A stretch of 64,000 nt of DNA from Prado023 sp963736425 (GCA_963736425.1 CAVTOX010000009.1:124001-188000); one strand, 5' to 3'; numbered from the stretch's first letter, positions 7,575 to 16,892 are shown. The notes: generated from the letters alone by a model not told the origin. Numbers and translations are program-made.

Positions 7575-8983
7575 TGACGGTCAACACTGAGCAGCTCGAG
7601 GGCATCGGCACCTATGAGTACGGCTGGTCGGACTCCGATGCCGCCGGGGCCACCGCCAAGCGCGGTCTGTCCGAGGCTGTCGTCCGCGACATCTCAGCCA
7701 AGAAGTCCGAGCCGCAGTGGATGCTCGACATGCGCCTCAAGGGCCTCAAGCTCTTCGAGCGCAAGCCGATGCCGACCTTCGGTGCCGACCTCTCGGGCAT
7801 CGACTTCGACAACATCAAGTACTTCGTGCGCTCCACCGAGAAGCAGGCCACCAGCTGGGAGGAGCTGCCCGACGACATCAAGAACACCTACGACCGCCTG
7901 GGCATCCCGGAGGCGGAGAAGCAGCGCCTGGTCGCCGGCGTGGCCGCGCAGTACGAGTCCGAGGTGGTGTACCACAAGATCCGCGAGGACCTCGAGGAGC
8001 AGGGCGTCATCTTCCTGGACACCGACACCGGCCTGCGTGAGCACGAGGAGCTCTTCAAGGAGTACTTCGGCACGGTCATCCCCGTCGGCGACAACAAGTT
8101 CTCGGCGCTGAACACCTCGGTGTGGTCCGGTGGCTCCTTCATCTACGTGCCGCCGGGCGTCAACGTCGAGATCCCGCTGCAGGCCTACTTCCGGATCAAC
8201 ACCGAGAACATGGGCCAGTTCGAGCGGACGCTGATCATCGTCGACGAGGGCGCCTACGTGCACTACGTCGAGGGCTGCACCGCCCCGATCTACTCCAGCG
8301 ACTCGCTGCACTCGGCGGTCGTGGAGATCATCGTGAAGAAGGACGCCCGCTGCCGTTACACGACCATCCAGAACTGGTCGAACAACGTGTACAACCTCGT
8401 CACCAAGCGCGCGGTGGCCTACGAGGGCGCCACGATGGAGTGGATCGACGGCAACATCGGCTCCAAGGTCACCATGAAGTACCCGGCCGTCTGGCTGATG
8501 GGCGAGCACGCGAAGGGTGAGACGCTGTCGATCGCGTTCGCCGGCGAGGGCCAGCACCAGGACGCCGGCTCCAAGATGGTGCACGCCGCGCCGTACACCT
8601 CCTCGGCGATCGTGTCGAAGTCCGTGGCCCGCGGTGGCGGACGGACCTCCTACCGGGGGCTCGTGCAGATCCAGGAGCAGGCCCACCACTCGAAGTCGAC
8701 CGTGCGCTGCGACGCGCTGCTCGTCGACGACATCTCGCGCTCGGACACCTACCCCTACGTAGACGTCCGGGTCGATGACGTGGCGATGGGCCACGAGGCG
8801 ACCGTGAGCAAGGTCTCCGAGGACCAGCTGTTCTACCTCATGAGTCGAGGGATGACCGAGGAGGAGGCCATGGCCATGATCGTGCGCGGGTTCATCGAGC
8901 CGATCGCGCGCGAGCTGCCCATGGAGTACGCCCTCGAGCTGAACCGCCTGATCGAGCTGCAGATGGAAGGGGCCGTCGGCTGA
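7574..8983 (+). CDS. sufB: Fe-S cluster assembly scaffold SufB
   Basis: Core beta-helix scaffold of the SufBCD complex on which clusters are built; 469 residues, normal for actinobacteria. Conserved segments include FVRSTEKQATSWEELP, SGGSFIYVPPGV, YVEGCTAPIYSSDSLHSAVVEI, SSAIVSKSVARGGGRTSYRGL and the STVRCDALLVDD segment carrying the conserved C-terminal cysteine, with a terminal ARELPMEYALELNRLI helix. No intein interrupts it, unlike the M. tuberculosis protein. It starts at ATG 7574, overlapping the sufR stop by one base, and its own stop overlaps sufD in the same TGATG manner. Confidence 0.97.
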   Translation: MTVNTEQLEGIGTYEYGWSDSDAAGATAKRGLSEAVVRDISAKKSEPQWMLDMRLKGLKLFERKPMPTFGADLSGIDFDNIKYFVRSTEKQATSWEELPDDIKNTYDRLGIPEAEKQRLVAGVAAQYESEVVYHKIREDLEEQGVIFLDTDTGLREHEELFKEYFGTVIPVGDNKFSALNTSVWSGGSFIYVPPGVNVEIPLQAYFRINTENMGQFERTLIIVDEGAYVHYVEGCTAPIYSSDSLHSAVVEIIVKKDARCRYTTIQNWSNNVYNLVTKRAVAYEGATMEWIDGNIGSKVTMKYPAVWLMGEHAKGETLSIAFAGEGQHQDAGSKMVHAAPYTSSAIVSKSVARGGGRTSYRGLVQIQEQAHHSKSTVRCDALLVDDISRSDTYPYVDVRVDDVAMGHEATVSKVSEDQLFYLMSRGMTEEEAMAMIVRGFIEPIARELPMEYALELNRLIELQMEGAVG

Positions 8984-10173
8984 TGTCCGCTGTTGAGGAG
9001 CGGGAGGTCAGCCTGACCCCCGCACTGGACCTGCTGCCCCGGGTGACGTCCCGGGACATCGATGCGTTCCCGATGCCCAACGGGCGTGAGGAGGTGTGGC
9101 GGTTCACGCCGTTGACCGCCTTCGCCCGGGTGCTCTCCGGGGACGCATCCGATGCCCACCTGACGTGGGACACGAGCCTGCCGGCCGGAGTGACCCTCAC
9201 CGAGATCCCCGCCGGCGATCCTGCGCTCGAGGCACTGCCGATGCCGGTGGACCGCACCGCGGCGCTCGCAGTCGCGAACGCGGGTGGGGCGATGCGCCTG
9301 TCGATCCCGGCCGAGGCGGAGATTGCGGAGCCCGTCGTGGTCCGGCTCACTGGCACCGGCGGCCTCGTGTACGGCCAGCTGGTGGTCGAGCTCGGCGCCC
9401 ACGCCCGGGCGACGGTGCTCCTGCAGCACGAGGGTTCCGCGGACTACTCGGAGCACGCCTCCGTCCTCGTCGGGGATGGCGCGGCCCTGGACCTCGTGCA
9501 CATCCAGACCTGGGACGCCGATGCCGTGCACGCCGGGCAGGTGGCCATCCGTCTGGGCCGGGATGCCCGGGTGCGCTCGACGCAGGTCAGTCTCGGCGGT
9601 CGTGCCATCCGGATCGTTGAGTCAGTCGAGTACGCCGGACCGGGTGGGGACGCCGAGCTCATCGGCGTGTACTTCGCCGATGCGGGCCAGCACATCGAGC
9701 ACCGGCTGTTCGTCGACCACAGCGTGCCCAACTGCCGCAGCAACGTGCTCTACAAGGGCGCGCTGCAGGGCCAGGGGGCACACACGGTGTGGGTCGGTGA
9801 CGTGCTGATCCGCGCAGCCGCCACCGGGACCGACACCTACGAGCTCAACCGCAACCTCGTCCTCACCGAGGGTGCCCGTGCCGATTCCGTGCCCAACCTG
9901 GAGATCGAGACCGGCGAGATCGCCGGCGCCGGACACGCCTCGGCAACCGGTCGCTTCGACGACGAGCAGCTGTTCTACCTGATGAGCCGCGGGGTGCCCG
10001 AGGCCGTCGCGCGGCGACTGGTCGTGCGCGGGTTCTTCGCCGATGTCATCAACCGCATCGGCGTCCCCGCGGTCCAGGCCCAGCTGCTGGACGCCGTCGA
10101 CGCCGAGCTCGGATCAGTCGACCCGCTGTACGACTTCCGGGACTCGCAGGATGCAGGTGGAGGCGCCCTGTGA
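8983..10173 (+). CDS. sufD: Fe-S cluster assembly protein SufD
   Basis: Partner of SufB and SufC in the scaffold complex; 396 residues. The N-terminal helical region (SRDIDAFPMPNGREEVWRF) and the right-handed beta-helix core are evident, ending in the conserved GHASATGRFDDEQLFYLMSRG segment and the terminal helix ARRLVVRGFFADVINRI, which parallels the SufB ending. It begins at ATG 8983 overlapping the sufB stop and overlaps the Rieske gene by GTGA, so it is part of a translationally coupled run. Confidence 0.95.
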   Translation: MSAVEEREVSLTPALDLLPRVTSRDIDAFPMPNGREEVWRFTPLTAFARVLSGDASDAHLTWDTSLPAGVTLTEIPAGDPALEALPMPVDRTAALAVANAGGAMRLSIPAEAEIAEPVVVRLTGTGGLVYGQLVVELGAHARATVLLQHEGSADYSEHASVLVGDGAALDLVHIQTWDADAVHAGQVAIRLGRDARVRSTQVSLGGRAIRIVESVEYAGPGGDAELIGVYFADAGQHIEHRLFVDHSVPNCRSNVLYKGALQGQGAHTVWVGDVLIRAAATGTDTYELNRNLVLTEGARADSVPNLEIETGEIAGAGHASATGRFDDEQLFYLMSRGVPEAVARRLVVRGFFADVINRIGVPAVQAQLLDAVDAELGSVDPLYDFRDSQDAGGGAL

Positions 10174-10478
10174 GCCCCCAGCCCGTCTGCACCATTGCCG
10201 ACGTCCCGGAAGGCACGGCGCACCGCGTGGTCGTCGACGGCGTGCCGATTGCCGTCGTCCACACCGAGGGCGAGTGGTTCGCTGTCTCCGACATCTGTTC
10301 GCATGCCGACGTGTCCCTGGCCGAGGGTGACATCGACGGCTGCACCCTGGAGTGCTGGCTGCACGGCTCCCGGTTCGACCTGCGCACCGGTCGGCCCAGC
10401 GGCCCGCCGGCCACCACCCCCGTCCCCGTCTACCCCGTTTCCGTCGAAGGCGACACCGTCTTCGTGACCGTCGCCTGA
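10170..10478 (+). CDS. Rieske-type [2Fe-2S] ferredoxin in suf operon
   Basis: Small soluble Rieske ferredoxin of 102 residues resembling the ferredoxin subunits of non-heme iron oxygenases. The cluster motif is CSH (about residue 46) and CWLH (about 66), that is C-x-H...C-x2-H. It starts at GTG 10170, overlapping the sufD stop as GTGA. Its place between sufD and sufC is common in actinobacteria and suggests an electron-transfer role in cluster assembly, or that it is an early cluster client; no dioxygenase lies nearby. A 24-bp gap with a GGAGA ribosome site separates it from sufC. Confidence 0.9.
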   Translation: MSPQPVCTIADVPEGTAHRVVVDGVPIAVVHTEGEWFAVSDICSHADVSLAEGDIDGCTLECWLHGSRFDLRTGRPSGPPATTPVPVYPVSVEGDTVFVTVA

Positions 10479-10502
10479 CCGGCGAGAACTGGAGAACTGC
10501 CA

Positions 10503-11267
10503 ATGTCCACCCTGGAGATCCGCGACCTGCACGTCACCGTCGAGGCCGATGGCGGAACCAAGGAGATCCTGACCGGGGTCAACCTCACCGTGAACTCTGG
10601 CGAGACCCACGCGCTCATGGGCCCCAACGGCTCGGGCAAGTCCACGCTGGCCTACGCGATCGCCGGTCACCCGAAGTACACGATCTCCTCGGGGACGGTC
10701 ACCCTCGACGGGCAGGACGTCCTCGCGATGACGGTCGACGAGCGTGCGCGCGCCGGGATCTTCCTGGCGATGCAGCACCCCGTGGAGGTGCCCGGGGTCT
10801 CGGTGTCCAACTTCCTGCGCACGTCGGCCACCGCCATCCGCGGTGAGGCCCCGAAGCTGCGCCTGTGGCTCAAGGAGATGAAGGGCGCGATGGAGCGACT
10901 GCAGATCGACCCCACGTTCGCCGGCCGCAATGTCAATGAGGGCTTCTCCGGTGGCGAGCGCAAGCGTGCCGAGATCCTGCAGCTCGAGCTGCTGGCGCCC
11001 AAGATGGCGATCCTCGACGAGACCGACTCCGGCCTGGACGTCGACGCCCTGCGAGTCGTTTCCGAGGGGATCAACCGCGTGCGGGAGTCCGGCGACGCCG
11101 GGGTCCTGCTGATCACGCACTTCACCCGGATCCTGCGCTACGTGCGCCCCGACTACGTTCACGTCTTCGTCGACGGCCGGATCGTGGCCCAGGGCGGCGC
11201 GGAGCTGGCCGATGCGATCGAGGCCGACGGCTACGCGAGCTACACCTCGGCGGTGGCACCGGCGTGA
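10503..11267 (+). CDS. sufC: Fe-S cluster assembly ATPase SufC
   Basis: ABC-type ATPase that drives conformational change of the SufBD scaffold; 254 residues. Walker A is MGPNGSGKSTLAYAI, signature FSGGERKRAEILQ, Walker B MAILDETDSGLDVD, and the H-loop is LLITHFTRIL. The DETDSGLD form of Walker B is diagnostic of SufC rather than a transporter ATPase. ATG 10503 follows a GGAGA site; the stop overlaps sufS by GTGA. Confidence 0.97.
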   Translation: MSTLEIRDLHVTVEADGGTKEILTGVNLTVNSGETHALMGPNGSGKSTLAYAIAGHPKYTISSGTVTLDGQDVLAMTVDERARAGIFLAMQHPVEVPGVSVSNFLRTSATAIRGEAPKLRLWLKEMKGAMERLQIDPTFAGRNVNEGFSGGERKRAEILQLELLAPKMAILDETDSGLDVDALRVVSEGINRVRESGDAGVLLITHFTRILRYVRPDYVHVFVDGRIVAQGGAELADAIEADGYASYTSAVAPA

Positions 11268-12550
11268 GCACCCTGCTCGACCCGGCTCTGCGGGCCGACT
11301 TCCCGATCCTGGCGCGCACCGTGCGTGGCGGGCGGCCGCTGGTGTACCTCGACACCGCGGCCACGTCGCAGAAGCCGGTCGCGGTCCTCGATGCAGAGCG
11401 CGAGTTCTACGAGCAGCACAACGCCGCGGTGCACCGCGGGGCGCACTTCCTGGCTGAACAGGCCACAGACGCGTTCGAGTCCGCACGTTCGATCATCGCC
11501 GGGTTCATCGGTGGCCGGGCGCAGGAGTTGGTCTTCACCCGTAATGCCACCGAGTCCCTGAACCTGGTGGCGCACGCGTTCAGCTCTGCAACCGCGAAGA
11601 AGGCCCACGGCGCCCCGCTGCCGGACGGAGCCGGACGCTTCGTGCTCGCCCCCGGTGACGAGATCGTCGTGACCGAGATGGAGCACCATGCCAACCTCGT
11701 GCCCTGGCAGGAGCTCTGCGACAAGACCGGGGCAGTCCTGCGCTGGATCGGCCTCACCGACGACGGTCACCTGGACCTCGACGGCCTCGATGCAGTCATC
11801 ACCGAGCGGACCCGGGTGGTGTCGTTCGTGCACCAGTCGAACATCCTGGGCACGATCAACGACGTTGCTCCGATCGTGGCCCGAGCCAGGGAGGTCGGCG
11901 CGCTGGTCGTGCTGGACGCCTGCCAGTCGGTGCCGCACATGCCCCTGGACGTCCGGGCTCTGGACGTCGACCTCATGGCCTTCTCCGGGCACAAGATGCT
12001 CGGGCCGACGGGAGTGGGCTGCCTCTGGGGCCGCACGGAGGTCCTCGAGGCCATGCCGCCGTTCAACGCCGGCGGATCGATGATCGCCATGGTCACCATG
12101 GAGCGCTCGACCTTCGCCGACCCGCCACAACGATTCGAGGCGGGCTCGCCGAACGTGGCGCAGGCCGTCGGGCTGGCCGCAGCCGTGCAGTACCTCGAGC
12201 GGATCGGGATGCCCGCCATCGCCGGCCACGAGCATGTGCTGACCGAGTACGCGCTGGGAGTGCTGGCTGAGGTCCCGGGCGTCCGGATCATCGGCCCCAC
12301 CACCGCCGTGCGGCGCGGAGGCGCGGTCTCGTTCGCTGTTGAGGGCCTGCATCCCCACGACGTCGGCCAGGTGCTCGACGACGAGGGCATCGCCGTGCGC
12401 GTGGGTCATCACTGCGCCTGGCCCACCTGCCGGCGCTACGGGGTCCCGGCCACGACCCGCGCGAGCTTCGGGCTCTACAACCAGCTGTTCGAGGTCGATG
12501 CGCTGGTCGTGGGCATCCGCCGTGCTCAGCAGTTCTTCGGGGTGGCGTGA
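11264..12550 (+). CDS. sufS: Cysteine desulfurase SufS
   Basis: PLP-dependent class V aminotransferase-fold enzyme that takes sulfur from cysteine and passes it to SufU. The 428-residue protein has YLDTAATSQKP near the N-terminus, HHANLVPWQ, the cofactor-binding Lys in SGHKMLGPTGVGCLWG and the active-site Cys in VRVGHHCAWPTCRRYG, typical of group II (SufS) enzymes. GTG 11264 overlaps the sufC stop. Confidence 0.97.
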   Translation: MSTLLDPALRADFPILARTVRGGRPLVYLDTAATSQKPVAVLDAEREFYEQHNAAVHRGAHFLAEQATDAFESARSIIAGFIGGRAQELVFTRNATESLNLVAHAFSSATAKKAHGAPLPDGAGRFVLAPGDEIVVTEMEHHANLVPWQELCDKTGAVLRWIGLTDDGHLDLDGLDAVITERTRVVSFVHQSNILGTINDVAPIVARAREVGALVVLDACQSVPHMPLDVRALDVDLMAFSGHKMLGPTGVGCLWGRTEVLEAMPPFNAGGSMIAMVTMERSTFADPPQRFEAGSPNVAQAVGLAAAVQYLERIGMPAIAGHEHVLTEYALGVLAEVPGVRIIGPTTAVRRGGAVSFAVEGLHPHDVGQVLDDEGIAVRVGHHCAWPTCRRYGVPATTRASFGLYNQLFEVDALVVGIRRAQQFFGVA

Positions 12551-13014
12551 TGGACTCGCTCTACCAGGAGATCATCCTCGACCATTACCGCAATCCGGTG
12601 GGCCGCGGCCTGCGGGAGCCTTTCGAGGCGCAGGTGCACCACGTCAACCCGACCTGCGGTGACGAGATCACCCTGCGGGTGCATCTGGACGGCTCGGGGG
12701 AGTCGGCCACGGTGGTCGACATCTCCTACGACAACCAGGGGTGCTCGATCTCGCAGGCCAGCGCCAGTGTCATGTACGAACTGCTGCTCGGGCACAGCGT
12801 GGCGCAGGCGATGGTCACGCAGGAGGCGTTCGTCGCGCTCATGCAGTCGGCAACCGACCACAGCGCGCCCGAGCCTGACGAGGACGTGCTCGAGGATGCG
12901 ATCGCGTTCAAAGGTGTGGCGCAGTACCCGGCACGGATCAAGTGCGCGTTGTTGTCCTGGATGGCCTGGAAGGACGCAGTCACCCAGGCCCTGACCACTG
13001 GAGGTACCCGATGA
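12550..13014 (+). CDS. sufU: Fe-S assembly sulfurtransferase SufU
   Basis: Zinc-dependent sulfur acceptor for SufS; 154 residues. The three Cys ligands are seen in NPTCGDE, DNQGCSISQAS and RIKCALLSW, with Asp two residues after the first Cys as in SufU and unlike scaffold-type IscU. Start taken at ATG 12550, which overlaps the sufS stop as TGATG; a GTG one codon earlier is possible. It overlaps sufT by ATGA. Confidence 0.94.
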   Translation: MDSLYQEIILDHYRNPVGRGLREPFEAQVHHVNPTCGDEITLRVHLDGSGESATVVDISYDNQGCSISQASASVMYELLLGHSVAQAMVTQEAFVALMQSATDHSAPEPDEDVLEDAIAFKGVAQYPARIKCALLSWMAWKDAVTQALTTGGTR

Positions 13015-13322
13015 GCGCGACCGACGAGGACGTCATGGAGGCCCTGCACGACGTGGTCGACCCCGAGCTCGGCATCAACGTGGTGGACCTGGGCCTGATC
13101 TACGGGGTGCACGTCGACGACAACAACGTCGCGACCCTCGACATGACCCTGACGTCCGCGGCGTGCCCGCTGACCGACGTGATCGAGGACCAGACACGGG
13201 CGGCACTCGACGGGATCGTCGACGACTTCCGGCTGAACTGGGTGTGGATGCCGCCCTGGGGTCCGGACAAGATCACCGATGACGGCCGCGACATGCTGCG
13301 CGCGCTGGGCTTCAACGTCTGA
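13011..13322 (+). CDS. sufT: MIP18/DUF59-family Fe-S maturation protein SufT
   Basis: Small (103 residues) DUF59 protein that in actinobacterial and firmicute systems assists maturation of Fe-S clients. Conserved features are VVDPELGINVVDLGLIYGV and the single Cys in TSAACPLTDVIEDQ, with WMPPWGPDKITDDGRDML at the end. Start at ATG 13011 overlaps the sufU stop; it is the last gene of the suf operon, followed by about 100 bases before the next gene. Confidence 0.92.
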   Translation: MSATDEDVMEALHDVVDPELGINVVDLGLIYGVHVDDNNVATLDMTLTSAACPLTDVIEDQTRAALDGIVDDFRLNWVWMPPWGPDKITDDGRDMLRALGFNV

Positions 13323-13423
13323 CGTTCTGCGTGTCGGCGCGACGCGCACGGGGTGCGGGCGTAGTGTCGTCCCTCCCCAGTTCGCGAACTTCCCCGCGCG
13401 AGCCCTCGAGTGGAGGTGCGACC

Positions 13424-13981
13424 GTGGATGATCTGTTCCTCCCCGTGGTGGTTGACCCCGCCCAGCAGGCGCTGTTCGCGATCCCGGAGCCCGACCCCCG
13501 CAGCGGTCGGGGGTACCGCGGACCCGTGGCCGCAGGGGCGGCGCGCATCACGTATCGGCAGCTGGACTACTGGGCTCGCACAGGGCTGGTCGTGCCCTCG
13601 GTCCAGACCGCGCACGGCTCGGGGAGCAACCGCCTCTACTCCTTCCGCGACATCCTCGTGCTGCAGGTGGTGAAGCGGCTGCTCGAGACGGGGGTGTCGC
13701 TGTCGAGCATCCGAGCCGCCGTCGGCACGCTGCGCGGCCGGGGGACAGCGGACCTGTCGGCGATCACCCTGATGAGCGACGGAACCACGGTCTACGAGTG
13801 CACCAGCGATGACGAGGTCGTGGATCTCGTGCGCGGCGGGCAGGGGGTGTTCGGGATCGCCATCGGGTCGGTGTGGTCCGACGTGCAGGGCTTCCTGGCC
13901 GACGTCCCCGATGAGGCAGCCGAGGCGACTGGTGAGCAGCAGGTCGAGCCCACGGGCAGGTGGCTCCGGCCGGTGGGCTGA
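13424..13981 (+). CDS. MerR-family regulator (FtsR/Rv1828-like)
   Basis: MerR-type HTH protein of 185 residues. The core GYRGPVAAGAARITYRQLDYWARTGLV is the characteristic N-terminus of the actinobacterial FtsR/Rv1828 group, followed by GSNRLYSFRDILVLQVVKRLL and a dimerisation helix. No metal-binding cysteine pair is present, so it is not a classical metal sensor. GTG 13424 is preceded by a GGAGG site. In many actinobacteria this regulator lies next to garA; here it follows suf, so its target is unclear. Confidence 0.85.
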   Translation: MDDLFLPVVVDPAQQALFAIPEPDPRSGRGYRGPVAAGAARITYRQLDYWARTGLVVPSVQTAHGSGSNRLYSFRDILVLQVVKRLLETGVSLSSIRAAVGTLRGRGTADLSAITLMSDGTTVYECTSDDEVVDLVRGGQGVFGIAIGSVWSDVQGFLADVPDEAAEATGEQQVEPTGRWLRPVG

Positions 13982-14009
13982 GCGCGGCCGTGGCGGGCTC
14001 CACGGCGGG

Positions 14010-14015
14010 TAAACT
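14010..14015 (+). promoter_or_regulatory. -10 hexamer, leaderless start of ABC-F gene
   Basis: TAAACT lies six bases before GTG 14022 and supports that codon over the GTG three bases earlier. Confidence 0.55.
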
Positions 14016-14021
14016 CCGGTG

Positions 14022-15620
14022 GTGATCGCCACGAATGAGCTGGAGGTACGGGCTGGTGCCCGCCTGCTCATGTCAGGTGTCTCGATCCGGATCGGCGACG
14101 GTGACCGCGTGGGCCTCGTCGGGCGCAATGGTGCCGGCAAGACCACCCTCATGCGCATCCTCGCCGGCGAGACGATCCCCGAGGGCGGGACGGTGACCCG
14201 CAGCGGGACCATCGGGTACCTGCCGCAGGACCCTCGTACCGGGAACATGGACCAGAGTGCGCGTGAGCGCATCCTGGATGCGCGCGGGCTGCGTGATGTG
14301 GTGCGTCGACTCAGGCGCGCGGAGACAGCGATGGGCGACGCCGATCCGGATGTTCGCGACGACGCGATGCGGCGCTATGACCGGGCACAGTCGGAGTTCC
14401 TGGCCCTGGACGGTTATGCGGCTGAGGCGCAGGCGGCGTCGGTCGCTGCCGGACTCGGGATCACCGAGCGCAACCTGGGCCAGGCGCTGCGGACCCTCTC
14501 CGGAGGGCAGCGTCGGCGCGTTGAGCTTGCCCGGATCCTGTTCAGCGAGGCCAGCACGTTGCTCCTCGACGAGCCGACCAACCACCTCGATGCCGACTCG
14601 ATCGTGTGGCTTCGCGGATACCTCGCAACGCACAAGGGCGGTCTGGTGGTCATCAGCCACGACGTGGGGCTGCTGGACTCGGTCGTGAACAAGGTCTTCT
14701 ACCTGGATGCCAACAGGTGCGTGATCGACGTGTACAACGTCGGGTGGAGCACCTATCTCAAGCAGCGTGAGACCGATGAGAAGCGCCGGCACCGGGAGCG
14801 GGCCAATGCCGAGAAGCAGGCAGCCGTCCTGCACACCCAGGCCGACAAGATGCGCGCCAAGGCGACCAAGGCCCGGGCGGCCCACTCGATGGAGAAGCGG
14901 GCTGACCGGTTGTTGTCCGGGCTCGAGGAGCAGCGGGCCAACGACCGCGTTGCCAAGCTGCGCTTCCCGGAGCCGGTGGCGTGTGGTCGCACGCCCCTGC
15001 GTGCCAGCGAGTTGAGCAAGTCCTACGGGTCCCTGGAAGTCTTCGTCGACGTGGAGCTGGCCATCGACCGGGGAGCCCGGGTGGTCATCCTCGGACTCAA
15101 CGGCGCGGGCAAGACCACGTTGCTGCGCATCCTGGCCGGTGTCGAGGTTCCCGACACGGGCGAGGTGCTTGCGGGGCACGGCCTTCGCCTGGGCTACTAC
15201 GCCCAGGAGCACGACACCCTCGACCCGCATGCAACGGTGCTCGACAACATGCTGCACGCCGCCGGCGACATGAGCTCCACCCAGTGCCGGAGCGTCCTCG
15301 GGCAGTTCCTGTTCACCGGCGACGACGTCGACAAGCCGGCGCACGTCCTCTCCGGGGGCGAGAAGACCCGCCTGGCGCTGGCCACGCTCGTGGTGTCGGG
15401 GGCCAACGTCCTGCTGCTCGACGAGCCGACCAACAACCTCGACCCAGCCAGCCGCGAGGAAGTCCTCGGAGCGTTGGGGACGTACAAGGGTGCGGTGATC
15501 CTCGTCACCCACGATGAGGGGGCGGTCCAGGCGCTGGCCCCGGAGAAGGTTCTCCTGCTGCCCGATGCCGTCGAGGACCTCTGGCGCGAGGACTACCTGG
15601 ACCTGGTCGCACTCGCCTGA
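14022..15620 (+). CDS. ABC-F family ATPase
   Basis: Soluble tandem ATPase of 532 residues acting on ribosomes (translation factor or antibiotic-resistance type), with no membrane segments. Two cassettes are visible: GRNGAGKTTLM, LSGGQRRRVELARIL and LLLDEPTNHLD in the first; GLNGAGKTTLL, LSGGEKTRLALATLV and LLLDEPTNNLD in the second. The basic interdomain linker (QRETDEKRRHRERANAEKQ onward) is the tRNA-contacting P-site motif region. Start GTG 14022 is chosen from the -10 spacing. Confidence 0.93.
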   Translation: MIATNELEVRAGARLLMSGVSIRIGDGDRVGLVGRNGAGKTTLMRILAGETIPEGGTVTRSGTIGYLPQDPRTGNMDQSARERILDARGLRDVVRRLRRAETAMGDADPDVRDDAMRRYDRAQSEFLALDGYAAEAQAASVAAGLGITERNLGQALRTLSGGQRRRVELARILFSEASTLLLDEPTNHLDADSIVWLRGYLATHKGGLVVISHDVGLLDSVVNKVFYLDANRCVIDVYNVGWSTYLKQRETDEKRRHRERANAEKQAAVLHTQADKMRAKATKARAAHSMEKRADRLLSGLEEQRANDRVAKLRFPEPVACGRTPLRASELSKSYGSLEVFVDVELAIDRGARVVILGLNGAGKTTLLRILAGVEVPDTGEVLAGHGLRLGYYAQEHDTLDPHATVLDNMLHAAGDMSSTQCRSVLGQFLFTGDDVDKPAHVLSGGEKTRLALATLVVSGANVLLLDEPTNNLDPASREEVLGALGTYKGAVILVTHDEGAVQALAPEKVLLLPDAVEDLWREDYLDLVALA

Positions 15621-15733
15621 TCGGGCGACACAGCGGAATCCTGCTCGCAACCGCTCGTTCAGGATGCGATCTTGTACGTGAGTCGCCATAGTGGGCCCGC
15701 AGTCGGTCAAGTCGGCCGGACGAAGGGGGAACC

Positions 15734-15958
15734 ATGGTGGTCAAGGCGCGCGCTGCGCGTGTGACGGGCGCGGAGCGTGCCGAGCTGGCTCGCTCCCTGG
15801 AGACGAAGTACCGCGCGGGTGCCAGCATCCGCGAGCTCTCGGTCAGCACCGGCCGCTCCTACGGGTTCATCCATCGGATGCTGACCGACGCCGGCGTCCC
15901 GCTGCGCGGACGCGGGGGAGCCACCCGGGATCGGACCTCGAGGTTGGCTGCTGGTTGA
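15734..15958 (+). CDS. Small actinobacterial helix-turn-helix protein
   Basis: A 74-residue basic protein with a single HTH: the central TKYRAGASIRELSVSTGRSYGFIHRMLTDAGV-type segment fits a trihelical DNA-binding fold, with a Gly/Arg-rich tail (LRGRGGATR). It resembles a family of small HTH proteins conserved across actinobacteria, of unknown targets. ATG 15734 follows a GGGGGA ribosome site. Eight bases separate its stop from the crotonase start, so the two are likely cotranscribed. Confidence 0.82.
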   Translation: MVVKARAARVTGAERAELARSLETKYRAGASIRELSVSTGRSYGFIHRMLTDAGVPLRGRGGATRDRTSRLAAG

Positions 15959-15966
15959 CTGCTCGT

Positions 15967-16761
15967 ATGACTGATACGAGTGCCCTTGCCCTGGACCTGT
16001 CCGACGGAATCCTCACCGTGCGCCTCAACCGCCCTGAGAGCCGCAACGCGCAGAGCCCCGCCCTGTGGCGGGAGCTGGCCGCGATCGGCGAGACACTGGA
16101 CCCGGCCGTGCGCGCGATCGTCCTGTGCGCGGAGGGTCCGTCGTTCTCGGCGGGGCTCGATCGACGGATGCTCAGTCCCGAGGGCATCCCTGGCGAGGGC
16201 TCGTTGCTGCAGTTCGCGACGATTGCGCCCGCCGAGCTGGATGCGAAGATCGAGGTGTACCAGCAGGCGTTCTCCTGGTGGCGGCGCAGCCCGGTGGTGA
16301 CGATTGCAGCCGTGGGTGGACACGCCGTGGGCGCGGGCTTCCAGCTGGCGCTGGGGTGCGACGTGATCGTCGTGGCCGACGATGTGCAGTTCTCGATGAA
16401 GGAGCCGAGCCTGGGGCTGGTGCCTGACCTCGGGGGCACACTGCCGCTGGTGGAAGCCGTTGGCTACTCACGGGCGCTCGAGCTCGTGGTCAGCGGTCGC
16501 TGGGTACTGGCCGAGGAAGCCGTTCGCATCGGGCTCGCGCTCAAGTCAGTTCCGCGCGCAGACCTCGACGCGGCCGCTCGTGAGGTTGCGGTCGGCTGCG
16601 CGAGCGCCATGCCCGGAGCGGTGGCAGGCACGAAGCGGCTTCTGGGTGACGCCCTGTACCCGAACGGCTTCGCGCAGGCACACGATGCCCAGATGGCGGC
16701 CGAACGGGCCGCCCAGGGGGATCGCATCCGTGAGCTGGCCGCAATGTTCGCCGGTCGCTGA
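15967..16761 (+). CDS. Enoyl-CoA hydratase/isomerase family protein
   Basis: Crotonase-fold protein of 264 residues, expected to act on acyl-CoA thioesters. The oxyanion-hole segments are seen as FSAGLDRRML and GGHAVGAGFQLALGCD. In classical hydratases the latter has Glu (rat Glu144); here it is Gln, while the second catalytic acid (Glu164) is retained in SMKEPSLGLVPDLGGT. The enzyme may therefore be an isomerase, hydrolase or impaired hydratase. ATG 15967 is used; upstream in-frame sequence has no family similarity. Mycobacteria have an echA gene in the same suf/ABC-F neighbourhood. Confidence 0.88.
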   Translation: MTDTSALALDLSDGILTVRLNRPESRNAQSPALWRELAAIGETLDPAVRAIVLCAEGPSFSAGLDRRMLSPEGIPGEGSLLQFATIAPAELDAKIEVYQQAFSWWRRSPVVTIAAVGGHAVGAGFQLALGCDVIVVADDVQFSMKEPSLGLVPDLGGTLPLVEAVGYSRALELVVSGRWVLAEEAVRIGLALKSVPRADLDAAAREVAVGCASAMPGAVAGTKRLLGDALYPNGFAQAHDAQMAAERAAQGDRIRELAAMFAGR

Positions 16762-16892
16762 CCTGTCACCACTCCTCCTCCGGGCCACCACGCTGGGGCC
16801 GGCTGCGTGCCGGGGCCGTGCGTCGACCAGGGTCGGGCGACGAGGGGAACATCCTGCCTGCCCGTGGTGTTGGGCACTCGGAGGGCTGAGAG

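Noticed and set aside
7574..8983. Intein in SufB, as found in M. tuberculosis
   Set aside because: The protein has normal length (469) and continuous family sequence; no splicing motifs are present.
12942..13010. Upstream start for SufT
   Set aside because: It would overlap sufU by 70 bases and adds no family sequence; ATG 13011 overlaps the sufU stop as do other suf genes.
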